Shown here: one piece after another, positions 16,621 to 25,738 of the stretch
Numbering within the stretch: position 1 is the first letter of the stretch
How the letters are laid out: every line of letters starts with the position of its first letter
Notes under the pieces: generated by a model
The model's database searches: none
Told to the model about the DNA's origin: nothing
The model's input: the letters and a program-made list of their open reading frames with translations, nothing else
From: Rhodanobacter sp. L36
GTDB taxonomy: Bacteria; Pseudomonadota; Gammaproteobacteria; Xanthomonadales; Rhodanobacteraceae
Direction: 5' to 3'
NCBI RefSeq assembly: GCF_009765755.1
Contig: NZ_LMUV01000011.1
Span: 1,328,890-1,392,889 of the forward strand
DNA: 64,000 nucleotides
Made by a program: the position numbers and the translations under genes

Positions 16621-18492
16621 GTGGCAACTCTCATTCCCACACGCAACAGCTGCCTGCCGCGCATGACCGGCGGCGAGAAGCGCGTTTCCGAGCGGCTGGA
16701 ACAGAAACTCGAAGACGACTACCTGCTCTGGTACGACGTGCCGGTCGGGGTGAAGCAGCGCCATCCGGATTTCGTGGTATTCCATCCACGCCGCGGCCTG
16801 CTGGTTCTGGAAGTGAAGGACTGGAAAGTCGACACCATCCGTCATGCCGACAGCACGCAGTTCACTTTGGTTACCGATCGCGGACTGGTGAAGGAAACCA
16901 ACCCGCTGCTGCAAGCGCGCGCGTACGCGCTGGAAATCGGCGTGGTACTGGAACGGGATCCGGCGCTGCGCCATCCCGAGGGCTCGCGTCACACGGGCAA
17001 GCTGATCATGCCGTGGGCCTGGGGCGTGGTGATGGCCAACATCACTCGCAAGCAATTCGATGAAGGTGCTCTGGGCGACGTGCTGCCCGATCATCTGGTG
17101 ATCTGCCGTGATGAACTGTACGAAACGGTCGACGCCGAAGCGTTTCAGGAACGGCTGTGGGCAATGTTCCCGCAAGTGTTTCCGGTCACGCTGACCTTGC
17201 CGCAGATCGATCGGGTGCGTTGGCATCTGTTTCCGGAATTGCGCGTGGAAGCGGGCAGCGGCCAGTTCGGTCTGTTCGGTCCCACCGACGCGGCCGTGCG
17301 TCCGCTGGAAATTCCCGACCTGGTCAAGGTGATGGATTCGCAGCAAGAGCAACTGGCGCGCTCGATCGGCGGCGAGCATCGCGTGATCCACGGCGTCGCC
17401 GGCTCCGGCAAGACGATGATCCTCGGCTTCCGCGCCATGCAGCTCGCGCGTGACATGGGAAAGCCCATCCTGGTGCTCTGCTACAACAAGACACTGGCCG
17501 CACGGCTCGAACAACTGATCGGCGAGCGCGGGCTCAGCGAAAAAGTACAGGTCTACAACTTCCACAAGTGGTGCCGGAAAATGCTGGTGGCGTACAACGA
17601 GCCGCTGCCATCGGGTAACGGAAAAGTTTTCGCCGATGCGTTGCCACCCGCTGTGATCGCCGGCGTGGATCGCGGCCAGATTCCGCGCTTCCAGTACGGC
17701 GCCGTGCTGATCGACGAAGGGCATGACTTCGAACCGGAGTGGTACAAGCTCATCGTGCAGATGATCGACCCGGCGACCAACTCGCTCCTCGTGTTGTACG
17801 ACGATGCGCAGAACATCTACGGCAACGCCGATCGCCGTCGCATCAGCTGGAAAAGCCTCGGTGTGCAGGCGCAGGGCCGCACCACGATTCTCAAGCTCAA
17901 CTACCGCAACACGCTGGAGATCCTCTCGGTGGCACGCGTGTTCGCCAGCGAATTGCTGCAATCGCGCGGCGACGATGACGACGGCGTTCCGCTGATCTCG
18001 CCGGAAAGCGCGGGCCGTCGCGGCGCCCTACCCGAACTCGTGCGAACCGACACGGCCAGCGCACAGCTCGATGTGTTGATCGCGCGGCTGCGCGACGAGC
18101 ATGCACACGGCCGACCGTATTCCGACATGGCCGTGTTGTTCCGCAATCAATGGGAAGGCGAAAAACTGCATGAGGCCTTGCAGCGCATCGGCGTCCCGAG
18201 CCAGCTCGCCGAAGGCGTCGGCAAGCAAAACCTTTTCACAGCCGGGGACAGCGTCAAGCTGGTGACGATGCATTCCAGCAAGGGCCTGGAATTTCCGTTC
18301 GTGATCATTCCCGGCCTCGGCTCGCTGCCCAAACCCGGCCAGACCGAAGCCGATGAAGCCCGCCTGCTCTACGTGGCGATGACGCGCGCGACCGAGCATC
18401 TGCTGCTGATCCATCACGACGATTCAGTGTTCAGCAAACGCATTCGCGATTCGATCAACGAAGTGCAGACGCAGTTGCACGAATCACCCTGA
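16621..18492 (+). CDS. NERD nuclease domain fused to UvrD/Rep-like SF1 helicase
   Basis: 623 residues, starting with GTG after an agggg site; an ATG 13 codons later is an alternative. Residues about 17-130 form a NERD domain, related to PD-(D/E)xK nucleases, with Asp50 (HPDFVVF) and Glu64-x-Lys66 (LVLEVKDW) as likely active-site residues. The helicase follows: Walker A GVAGSGKT at 258-265, Walker B LIDEGHDF at 363-370, VTMHSSKGLEF (motif V) and LLYVAMTRA (motif VI). Proteins of this plan are thought to act in DNA repair or in defence against foreign DNA; no direct function is established. No other defence gene is adjacent. Confidence 0.9.
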   Translation: MATLIPTRNSCLPRMTGGEKRVSERLEQKLEDDYLLWYDVPVGVKQRHPDFVVFHPRRGLLVLEVKDWKVDTIRHADSTQFTLVTDRGLVKETNPLLQARAYALEIGVVLERDPALRHPEGSRHTGKLIMPWAWGVVMANITRKQFDEGALGDVLPDHLVICRDELYETVDAEAFQERLWAMFPQVFPVTLTLPQIDRVRWHLFPELRVEAGSGQFGLFGPTDAAVRPLEIPDLVKVMDSQQEQLARSIGGEHRVIHGVAGSGKTMILGFRAMQLARDMGKPILVLCYNKTLAARLEQLIGERGLSEKVQVYNFHKWCRKMLVAYNEPLPSGNGKVFADALPPAVIAGVDRGQIPRFQYGAVLIDEGHDFEPEWYKLIVQMIDPATNSLLVLYDDAQNIYGNADRRRISWKSLGVQAQGRTTILKLNYRNTLEILSVARVFASELLQSRGDDDDGVPLISPESAGRRGALPELVRTDTASAQLDVLIARLRDEHAHGRPYSDMAVLFRNQWEGEKLHEALQRIGVPSQLAEGVGKQNLFTAGDSVKLVTMHSSKGLEFPFVIIPGLGSLPKPGQTEADEARLLYVAMTRATEHLLLIHHDDSVFSKRIRDSINEVQTQLHESP

Positions 18493-18607
18493 GTTTCTTC
18501 GGCGTCGTGATCGCACCAACTCACCGGCACTTGATCCGGTGACATGTAACGTCCATCTGGAATGAAACGAAGAACACTTGCCCTCGCCTTTCAGACTGGA
18601 GTTCGCG

Positions 18608-19081
18608 ATGTCCGCCTTTGATCTCAACCCGCCCACCGATACGCAGCGCAAGACCATCACGGCCGGATTGTCCGCCGACGAACGTCGCGTGCTGCTCGAA
18701 CACGGCACCGAAGCGGCGTTTTGCGGTGTGTTTCTCGACAACCACAAGGACGGCGTCTACACGTGCCGTTTCTGCGGCCTGCCGTTGTTCCGCTCCAGCG
18801 CAAAGTTTGATTCCGGCACCGGCTGGCCGAGTTTCTTCCAGCCTTACGATTCCTCGCACATCAAGCTCGTGCGCGACACCAGCTACGGCATGATCCGCGT
18901 CGAGGAAGTCTGTGCGCGCTGCGGCAGCCATCTTGGCCACGTGTTTCCGGATGGCCCGCCGCCGACTGGCGACCGGCATTGCCTGAACTCGGTGTCGCTG
19001 GCTTTCACCGAAAGCGGCGATGCCTTGCCCGACGTACTCGAACGCAGATCACCGGAAGGTCAGCCGGATATGGCGCACTGA
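18608..19081 (+). CDS. msrB: Peptide-methionine (R)-S-oxide reductase MsrB
   Basis: 157 residues. It repairs R-methionine sulfoxide in proteins. The structural zinc site is made of CRFC (53-56) and CARC (102-105). The catalytic Cys125 lies in GDRHCLNSVSL, and FDSGTGWPSFF is the substrate pocket. It is not fused to MsrA and has no signal peptide. The ATG at 18608 follows a ggag site. It lies 116 bp downstream of the NERD helicase gene, probably with its own promoter. Confidence 0.96.
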   Translation: MSAFDLNPPTDTQRKTITAGLSADERRVLLEHGTEAAFCGVFLDNHKDGVYTCRFCGLPLFRSSAKFDSGTGWPSFFQPYDSSHIKLVRDTSYGMIRVEEVCARCGSHLGHVFPDGPPPTGDRHCLNSVSLAFTESGDALPDVLERRSPEGQPDMAH

Positions 19082-19120
19082 CCTCGTCTGCTCATTGCCG
19101 CGTGCGCTCGCTTCGCTTAC

Positions 19121-19139
19121 AATAAGAATCATTCTCACT
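19121..19139 (+). promoter_or_regulatory. Fur box upstream of the ferrichrome-type receptor operon
   Basis: The 19-bp site aataagaatcattctcact matches the common gammaproteobacterial Fur box aatgagaatcattctcatt at 17 of 19 positions. It lies 91 bp before the receptor start. It implies repression by Fe-Fur. A perfect palindrome, gcaatatattgc, follows at 19141-19152 and overlaps the expected -10 region. Confidence 0.85.
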
Positions 19140-19229
19140 TGCAATATATTGCGACAGACCGCTGGCATCCCTTCCAGTCGTCACCGCATCCGTTGCAGGT
19201 GTCGCTGATTCACTGCACGCAGGGCGGCC

Positions 19230-21425
19230 ATGTCTACACCTTACGAATCGAACCTTCGCGTCAGTCGGCGCGCGCCGTTCCTTACGACATCCATCCGTCA
19301 CGCGCTGCTGGGCTTGCCGCTGATCGCCGCCGCAATGCTGCCCTTCTCGGCCACGCGTGCAGCGGAACCTGCACAGGACACGACAACCGATTCCACAACG
19401 ACTACACGCAAACCCGTCACCACGCTGGGCAACGTGCAGGTCACAGCGATCGCGAAGGACACCGGCTCGGTGACCAAGACCGATACGCGGATCGTCGAGA
19501 TTCCGCAGTCGGTGTCGGTGATCACTGCCGACCAGCTCAGCGAACGCGGCGTGCATGGCATCGAGGAAGCCGTGTGGTACACCGCTGGCGCGCAAGGCGG
19601 CGGTTACGGCAGCGATTCGCGCAGCGACTGGTTGTTGGTGCGTGGCTTCACGCCGGCTCGTTACCTGGACGGCCTTGCGCTGGCCGACGGATCGGGCACC
19701 GGCATCACGCGCATTGAACCTTACGGGCTCGAACGACTGGAAGTACTGAAGGGTCCGTCCTCGGTCGTCTACGGCGAAATGCCGCCGGGTGGCATGGTCA
19801 ACATGGTCAGCAAGCAGCCGACCGAGCAACCGCTGCATGAAGTCGGCCTGCAGGTCGGCAGCTACGACTTGCACGAAGCGACCTTTGATTTCGGCGGGCC
19901 GCTGGATGATTCGGGCCACTGGCTGTATCGCCTCACCGCACTGGCGCGCAAAAGCGACACCGAGACCGACTACATCAAGGACGACCGTTACTACATTGCG
20001 CCGGCACTCACCTGGAAACCGGACGATTCGACGTCGCTAACCCTGTTGTCGCGCTTTCAGAAAGGCGACACCACTGCCGCCGCGGGTTTTCTTCCCGCCG
20101 AAGGTACCTTGCTGCCGAATCCTTACGGCAAGATTTCGCGCCACCGTTTCACCGGCGAGCCAGGTCAGAACGACTACGACAAGACCATCGCCACGATCGG
20201 CTACGCGTTCCATCACGACTTCACCAACGGCGTGGCGTTCAGCCAGAATCTGCGCTACGGCAAGACCGACGTGGACAACAACGGCGGCAACGTCGGTGCC
20301 TTCGGCCTGCTCTCGGACGAGCGCACGCTGCTGCGCTATCTGTTCCCGAATGAAGATCACACCAAGACCTTCGGTGTCGACAACAACCTGCAATACGCAT
20401 TCGACACCGGCGCACTTCAGCACACGCTGCTTGCCGGCGTGGACTATCGGCGTGGACATGACGACTACTCGTCGGCGTTCGCTTTCGGCGTGGCGCCGCT
20501 GGACGTTTTCAATCCGGTTTACGGCAGCCCGATCACCGTGCCGGCCTATACCAGCCGAACCGTGCAGACGCAGACGCAACTCGGCGTCTACCTGCAGGAC
20601 CAGATCAAGATCGATCGCTGGATGCTCACCATCGGCGGCCGCCAGGATCATGTAAAAACCGATACCGACAATCTGATCGGCGTGCAGACCAGCGCAACGC
20701 AGAAGGACGACGCGTTCTCCGGGCGCGTCGGTCTCAACTATCTGTTCGACAGCGGTGTGTCGCCGTACGTGTCGTACTCGCACTCGTTCCAGCCGACGGT
20801 CGGCAGCAATTTTTCGGGCGATGCATTCAAGCCGACCACCGGCGATCAGTACGAAGCCGGCGTGAAGTATCAGCCCGCCGATGGACAAGGTCTGCTGACG
20901 CTGGCGACGTACCAGATCACCCAGCAGAACGCGCTCACCATCGACCCCAACCACACGCTGTTCCAGGTGCAGCAGGGCGAGACGCGCTTGCGCGGTCTGG
21001 AGCTGGAAGGCCGCTGGAATATCGGCAGCAACCTCAGCGTATATGGCGATTACACGTACAGTCATTCGCGCGTCACCAAGACCAACGACCTGGCCTCGCT
21101 GGGTAAGCAGATTGCGTTGCTGCCGAAACAGCAGGCATCGCTGGGCGCGGATTACACGATTGTCTCGGGCCCGCTTGCCGGGCTCGGATTCGGCGGCGGC
21201 GTGCGCTATGTCGGCGATCACTACGGCGACATCTACAATCAATGGAAGACGCCTGCTTACACGCTGTTCGATGCCGCCGTTCACTACGACATCAAAGGAT
21301 GGCGCCTGCAGTTGAATGCCAGCAACCTGTTCGACAAGGACTACGTTTCCGTATGCAACAGCAATGTCTGGTGTTACTACGGCTACTCGCGCCAGGTCAC
21401 GCTCAGCGCGCGTTACCGCTGGTAA
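19230..21425 (+). CDS. TonB-dependent ferric-siderophore receptor, FhuA/ferrichrome type
   Basis: 731 residues. A Tat/Sec-like signal region runs to about residue 45 (RRAPFLTTSIRHALLG then SATRAAEP). The plug domain has IPQSVSVITADQL, EAVWYTAGAQ and the LEVLKGPSSVVYGEMPPGG block typical of hydroxamate siderophore receptors. A 22-strand barrel ends in VTLSARYRW with the terminal aromatic. It would import a ferric siderophore through the outer membrane with TonB energy. The exact ligand is open. It heads an operon with two small membrane proteins and a PepSY protein, behind a Fur box. Confidence 0.92.
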   Translation: MSTPYESNLRVSRRAPFLTTSIRHALLGLPLIAAAMLPFSATRAAEPAQDTTTDSTTTTRKPVTTLGNVQVTAIAKDTGSVTKTDTRIVEIPQSVSVITADQLSERGVHGIEEAVWYTAGAQGGGYGSDSRSDWLLVRGFTPARYLDGLALADGSGTGITRIEPYGLERLEVLKGPSSVVYGEMPPGGMVNMVSKQPTEQPLHEVGLQVGSYDLHEATFDFGGPLDDSGHWLYRLTALARKSDTETDYIKDDRYYIAPALTWKPDDSTSLTLLSRFQKGDTTAAAGFLPAEGTLLPNPYGKISRHRFTGEPGQNDYDKTIATIGYAFHHDFTNGVAFSQNLRYGKTDVDNNGGNVGAFGLLSDERTLLRYLFPNEDHTKTFGVDNNLQYAFDTGALQHTLLAGVDYRRGHDDYSSAFAFGVAPLDVFNPVYGSPITVPAYTSRTVQTQTQLGVYLQDQIKIDRWMLTIGGRQDHVKTDTDNLIGVQTSATQKDDAFSGRVGLNYLFDSGVSPYVSYSHSFQPTVGSNFSGDAFKPTTGDQYEAGVKYQPADGQGLLTLATYQITQQNALTIDPNHTLFQVQQGETRLRGLELEGRWNIGSNLSVYGDYTYSHSRVTKTNDLASLGKQIALLPKQQASLGADYTIVSGPLAGLGFGGGVRYVGDHYGDIYNQWKTPAYTLFDAAVHYDIKGWRLQLNASNLFDKDYVSVCNSNVWCYYGYSRQVTLSARYRW

Positions 21426-21435
21426 GGACTGAACG

Positions 21436-21720
21436 ATGAGCATGTTGTCCGCGCTGGCTCTGGCGACTTCCGTGCTCGCTGCGACGGCTTTCTACGCCAC
21501 GTCGTCGAACTGCCTTTGGCCGTCCATGCATCGATGGCGGCGGTGGTCGATGTCGCTCGCCTTGCTGCTTTGCGTGCTGTCGATCGCTGCTTGGATTAAC
21601 ACATTCGGCATTGGCGTCGGGCTCGGCGCAATGTTGGGTACCGGCATGCTGACGATGATCGTGTTGCCATGGATTGCACTGCGCACTTCTTCATCGAAGA
21701 CGAGCAGGAAACACGACTGA
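21436..21720 (+). CDS. Small membrane protein, DUF3325-like
   Basis: 94 residues with three predicted helices (about 3-20, 37-54 and 57-80). The pattern FGIGVGLGAMLGTGMLTMIVLPW resembles small DUF3325 proteins that accompany PepSY genes in siderophore operons; this match is from memory and is moderate. It starts 10 bp after the receptor stop. Its stop overlaps the next start (TGATG). Its job is not known; an inner-membrane accessory role in siderophore-iron release is the contextual guess. Confidence 0.6.
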   Translation: MSMLSALALATSVLAATAFYATSSNCLWPSMHRWRRWSMSLALLLCVLSIAAWINTFGIGVGLGAMLGTGMLTMIVLPWIALRTSSSKTSRKHD

Positions 21721-21983
21721 TGTGGGCACGCGCCAGCGCCGGCGTGCTGGCCGGATTCTTTGTCAGCGCGGCGCTGATCGGGCTGGTGTGCTGGTCGTTC
21801 CCGGGACCTTGGCAACGCACGATGGTGCCGGGCCTCGTGGCGTTTCTGCCGTTGTGGATCGGCGTGATCTGCACTGGCTTTCTGTTCCGCAACGGCAGGC
21901 ACGCGTGGCTCTGGCTTGGCGGTATCGCGTTGGCTGGCTTGATCCTGCTCTGGGCGCTGCAATCATTCGGCTGGGTGCAGTGA
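21720..21983 (+). CDS. Small membrane protein of the PepSY iron operon (DUF3649-like?)
   Basis: 87 residues starting MWARASAGVLAG, with three predicted helices and few charged residues. The ATG overlaps the preceding stop by one base, which argues for coupling and for this start rather than an ATG 17 codons upstream. Small proteins of this type (DUF3649 and similar) sit in PepSY siderophore operons of Pseudomonas and relatives. The family match is uncertain and the function unknown. The PepSY gene begins 10 bp later. Confidence 0.6.
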   Translation: MWARASAGVLAGFFVSAALIGLVCWSFPGPWQRTMVPGLVAFLPLWIGVICTGFLFRNGRHAWLWLGGIALAGLILLWALQSFGWVQ

Positions 21984-21993
21984 GTCCTTCCGC

Positions 21994-23535
21994 ATGAAAT
22001 TGAAATCGACCACCTTGCGCAGCTTCACCACGTTGCATTCATGGGTCGGACTGGTGGCTGGGTTCGCCTTGTTCGTCGCGTTCTACGCTGGCGCGATCAC
22101 CATGTTCCAGCAACCGCTGCAGCAATGGGCAACGCCGCACGCCGTCGATATCGGTATTGGTTCGCTGGGCGATGCGCAGCGATTGCTTGATGGTGTTCTG
22201 GCAAAGCACCCGGAGGCACACGAGTTTCTCGGCATGCTGTTTCCAGGACATGAATCGCCCCAGCCAGTGGCGTACTGGATGAACCGCCACGGCAGCTGGC
22301 TATACGCCGGTCTCGACAATCTCGACGGCGGCCCGACCCGCCCGCTCGCCGCGTTGCCGGAGCTCATCAACGAGCTGCATTTCTCGCTGGGCATTCCGGT
22401 GATCGGTACGTGGCTGATGGGTGGGGTAAGCCTGCTCTACGGTGTCGCGCTGGTCAGCGGGTTCGTGATCCACCTGCCGCGACTGACGAAGGATTTTTTC
22501 GCGCTGCGCGCCGGGCGCAACCTTAAGCGCTTCTGGCAGGACGCGCACAACGTAATCGGTGTACTCAGCCTGCCGTTCCACATCATGTTCGCCATGACCG
22601 GCGCCGTGATTTGCCTTCTGTTCGTGCTGATGATGGCGCTGGATCCGCTGATCTACGGCGGCAAGTTGATGGCCGCATCCGGCGCCGCGATGGATACCGC
22701 GCCGACGATCGCGAAAGCGGATGTTGCGCACGCGATGACGCCGCTGGCCCAGTGGTACGCGCGCTCGATCGAACTGGCTCGCGCGCAAGGTGTCGATGAT
22801 TTCGAGCCGGCATATCTCAAACTCGCAAACGCAGGCGACGCGCACGCCGTCGTCGAAATCACCGGCGCATCGGCCCATGCACTCGGCACCATGAGCGCTA
22901 TCGCGCTCGATGCCACCACTGGAGCCCCGCTTGCCACGCAGTTGCCCGGACAGCGCGACGCAAACCACGCAACGCTTGCCGTCGTTTATGGTTTGCATTA
23001 CGGCGACTACGGCAACGTGCTTGTGCGCTGGCTGTATTTCCTGCTCGGAGTCGGCGGCGCCTTCCTGTTCTACTCCGGCAACCTGCTGTGGATCGAATCG
23101 CGTCGCAAACGTCGGCAACTGGAACAGGGACGCGCACAGATCAACATGGCGCGCGCGACGGTCGGCATTTGCCTGGGATTCTGTGTGGCGATTTCGGTTG
23201 CGTTCGTGGCAGCGCAACTATGGCCTGCAGGCGTGCGCTGGAGTTGCTTCATCAGCTGGGCGATGTGCGCGTTGTGGGCATCACATCGGTCGCCGGTTGT
23301 TGCGGCACGCGAACTGCTCTGGCTGGCAGCGATCGTCACCGCACTGATTCCGATTGCACACGGCATCACGACGGGCTGGTGGTTCTGGCGTAGCGCCGCG
23401 GCCGGTCATGCTGCGCTGTTCGCCGTCGACGTGGTTGCAGTCGCGCTGGCCTTTGCCTTCGTCGAACTGGCTCGCGTCACGGCTCGGCGCGCGCGTGGCG
23501 GCGATGCCAACAGCGTGTGGGCCGAGCCTGCATGA
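21994..23535 (+). CDS. PepSY-associated TM protein, probable siderophore-iron reductase
   Basis: 513 residues with about eight membrane helices. The N-terminal FTTLHSWVGLVAGFALFVAFYAGAI and the later LHFSLGIPVIGTWLMGGV, FWQDAHNVIGVLSLPFH and VYGLHYGDYGNVLVRWLYFLLG are the PepSY_TM pattern with conserved His in helices. Family members such as FoxB and FpvG-like proteins reduce ferric siderophores at the inner membrane or periplasmic face, possibly through heme bound by these His. It is the last gene of the Fur-box operon and ends only 8 bp from the convergent nadD. Confidence 0.88.
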   Translation: MKLKSTTLRSFTTLHSWVGLVAGFALFVAFYAGAITMFQQPLQQWATPHAVDIGIGSLGDAQRLLDGVLAKHPEAHEFLGMLFPGHESPQPVAYWMNRHGSWLYAGLDNLDGGPTRPLAALPELINELHFSLGIPVIGTWLMGGVSLLYGVALVSGFVIHLPRLTKDFFALRAGRNLKRFWQDAHNVIGVLSLPFHIMFAMTGAVICLLFVLMMALDPLIYGGKLMAASGAAMDTAPTIAKADVAHAMTPLAQWYARSIELARAQGVDDFEPAYLKLANAGDAHAVVEITGASAHALGTMSAIALDATTGAPLATQLPGQRDANHATLAVVYGLHYGDYGNVLVRWLYFLLGVGGAFLFYSGNLLWIESRRKRRQLEQGRAQINMARATVGICLGFCVAISVAFVAAQLWPAGVRWSCFISWAMCALWASHRSPVVAARELLWLAAIVTALIPIAHGITTGWWFWRSAAAGHAALFAVDVVAVALAFAFVELARVTARRARGGDANSVWAEPA

Positions 23536-23543
23536 TGCGGCGA

Positions 23544-24179
23544 TTAGTCGTGTCGGTACGGAGCGAGCAACGACGCGTCGTCGAACAATCCCACGGGCAA
23601 CAGATAGCGCGCGTCGCGACCGTCTTTCAGCAGTTCGCGAATACGCGTCGCGGAAATTTCCAGCGGCGTGATCTGCAGCTGGACAACATGACCGGCCGAA
23701 GTTTTCCGCAAACCGGCCAGATCGCGAAGGTGGCGCTTGGCCATCGCCTTCTCGAGTTCGTCGGGAAATTCCGCAGACACTCCGGGACGCTGCAACACCG
23801 CGATATGCGCCACGTCGAACAGTTCGCGCCAGCGATGCCAGCCCGGCAAACCTGCAAATGCATCCGCGCCAAGCAACAGAATTAGCGGACGCTTGCCGAT
23901 TTCATCGCGCAGTTCATGCAGCGTATCGATGGTGTATGACGGGCCAGCGCGATCGAGTTCGCGCGTATCCGGAATGAGGCGGGACTGGCCGCGCAACGCG
24001 GCTCGCAACATATCGGCACGTTGAGCCGCGCTGGCAGTCGGTGCTGTGCGATGCGGCGGCACACTGGCCGGCATCATGCGTACTTCGGCATCGAGCATTT
24101 CGGCAGCTTCCCACGCCGCGTTCAGATGCCCTATATGCACCGGGTCGAACGTGCCGCCGAAAATCGCCAGCGGCTTCAT
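23544..24179 (-). CDS. nadD: Nicotinate-nucleotide adenylyltransferase NadD
   Basis: 211 residues. It makes deamido-NAD from nicotinate mononucleotide and ATP in NAD synthesis. The nucleotidyltransferase motifs are GGTFDPVHIGHLNAA at the N-terminus, LLLGADAFAGLPGWHRW, and the C-terminal ISATRIRELL. The ATG at 24179 overlaps the holA stop (ATGA), so translation is coupled. rsfS, the usual next gene, is about 10 kb away. Confidence 0.97.
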   Translation of the reverse strand: MKPLAIFGGTFDPVHIGHLNAAWEAAEMLDAEVRMMPASVPPHRTAPTASAAQRADMLRAALRGQSRLIPDTRELDRAGPSYTIDTLHELRDEIGKRPLILLLGADAFAGLPGWHRWRELFDVAHIAVLQRPGVSAEFPDELEKAMAKRHLRDLAGLRKTSAGHVVQLQITPLEISATRIRELLKDGRDARYLLPVGLFDDASLLAPYRHD

Positions 24180-25186
24180 GCCAGTGCGGCGGCCGCGCGA
24201 GGTTCGGCAATGGCGGCGATCAACCGCTCGGCCTCCTGCCACGGATTTCCGAATTCGCGGCCCTTGGCCATGCGGTCGATACGTGAAGCACGCGCGAGAC
24301 ATTGCAGCCAGTGTTCGCGCGGTGCGCGGCGCAGCGCCTTGCGAAACAGTTGCTCGCGTGCGGGCCACAGATGCTCGATGCGAACCTGCGCAGCGAGGTC
24401 GTTGGCATTGGCCAGTCGCAACGCGAGCTGCAACTGGTTCACCAGCCAGCCCATCAGCGCGATGAGTTCGTCGCCCTCTGCACGCAACCCGGCAAGGATG
24501 CGCAACGCGCGCGCGCCATCGCCGACGAATGCGGCATCGGTGAGCTTGAAAGCATCGTAGCGCGCGCTGTCGGCGACGAGCGTTTCCATCTCGGCGGCAT
24601 CGATGCGACCTTCGCCATGCAACACCACGAGCTTGTCGATTTCCTGCGCAGCGGCGAGCAGATTGCCTTCGACGCGCTCGGCCAGCAAGGCGATCGCATC
24701 CGGCGTGGCGGTCAGCTTGTGCGATGCGAGTCGTGCACCGATCCACGCACCCCATTCGTTCGGACGCGGCGCGTTGAACACCACCATCGTGCCGCTGGCG
24801 TCGAGCTTCTTGCTCCACGCACCATCGTGTTTGTTGCTCCACTCCATTGCTGTAATCAGCAAGGTGACATCCGGCGGCGGATCGGCGCTGAACGCGTTGA
24901 TTGCCTTCGCGCCTTCGGTCCCGGGCCGCCCGGTGGGCAGGCGCAGGTCGATCAGCCGACGCGTGGCGAACAGCGACATGCCCGCGGCAGAGCGCGCCAG
25001 ATCGTCCCAGTCGAAATGCTGGCCGACGTCGATAACTTCGCGTTCGCTGTAGCCGAGTTTCTTCGCCTGTGCGCGCAATGCATCGGCGGCTTCCAGTACC
25101 AGCAATTCCTCGCCCGCCAGCAAGTAGACCGGCGCGAGATGATCGGCCGTCAGCGATTTTTGCCATTGGCCCTGGCTGAGTGGCAT
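24176..25186 (-). CDS. holA: DNA polymerase III subunit delta
   Basis: 336 residues. It is the clamp-loader delta subunit that opens the beta clamp. The delta-type N-terminus (LAPVYLLAGEELLVLEAADALR), the central YDAFKLTDAAFVGDGARALRIL and the alpha-helical C-terminal domain match the family. No Walker A is present, as expected for delta. The start overlaps the lptE stop by one base and the stop overlaps the nadD start, so the three genes form one coupled unit. Confidence 0.95.
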   Translation of the reverse strand: MPLSQGQWQKSLTADHLAPVYLLAGEELLVLEAADALRAQAKKLGYSEREVIDVGQHFDWDDLARSAAGMSLFATRRLIDLRLPTGRPGTEGAKAINAFSADPPPDVTLLITAMEWSNKHDGAWSKKLDASGTMVVFNAPRPNEWGAWIGARLASHKLTATPDAIALLAERVEGNLLAAAQEIDKLVVLHGEGRIDAAEMETLVADSARYDAFKLTDAAFVGDGARALRILAGLRAEGDELIALMGWLVNQLQLALRLANANDLAAQVRIEHLWPAREQLFRKALRRAPREHWLQCLARASRIDRMAKGREFGNPWQEAERLIAAIAEPRAAAALA

Positions 25187-25734
25187 CAGTGCGTGCTGGA
25201 AGCAGTCGCCGGCTTGGTGATGTCGTGTTTACCGGCAGCCTGCAGACGGAACAGGATCGCCTGCACGGCATCGGCATTGAGACTGTGCTGAATTTCCTGC
25301 ACCTGCGACGCGTTGCCGATGGTGTTGCTTGCGTCGTAGCTGTATTCGCGCTGCATGTTGATGCGCTGAATGGGAATCAGCATTTGGCCGTTGGCATCCG
25401 CAACGTCGAACTGCACCAGGTAATGCACCGCGTATTCGGTGATGCGCACATAGCCGCCGTTGTTCAGCGAATCGGTACTGAAGCTTGCTACCGGCACCTG
25501 CAGCTCGGCAATGCCCGGACCACTTTCGTCCTCGACCGTGGCACCGGAAACCTCGAGCGCGCGAGTCAGCATGCGCTGGAACTCTCCACCACCGGCAACG
25601 TTGACGTGCACGCGTTGCATCTGCGGCGGCAGGTTGGCGTTCTCGCGCAGATGGAAGCCGCAGGCGCCGAGCACCAACGTCAGCGCCAGCAGTAGCGGCG
25701 CTTGAATCGGGCGGATCTTTTGCATGAAATTCAT
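25186..25734 (-). CDS. lptE: LPS-assembly lipoprotein LptE
   Basis: 182 residues. A signal peptide ends at a lipobox, LGAC, with Cys at about residue 25, then GFHLRENANLPPQMQRVHVNV, the typical start of mature LptE. It plugs the LptD barrel in the outer membrane for LPS insertion. It lies between leuS and holA, as in most proteobacteria, with a 4-bp gap after leuS and a one-base overlap with holA. Confidence 0.94.
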   Translation of the reverse strand: MNFMQKIRPIQAPLLLALTLVLGACGFHLRENANLPPQMQRVHVNVAGGGEFQRMLTRALEVSGATVEDESGPGIAELQVPVASFSTDSLNNGGYVRITEYAVHYLVQFDVADANGQMLIPIQRINMQREYSYDASNTIGNASQVQEIQHSLNADAVQAILFRLQAAGKHDITKPATASSTH

Positions 25735-25738
25735 GGAG

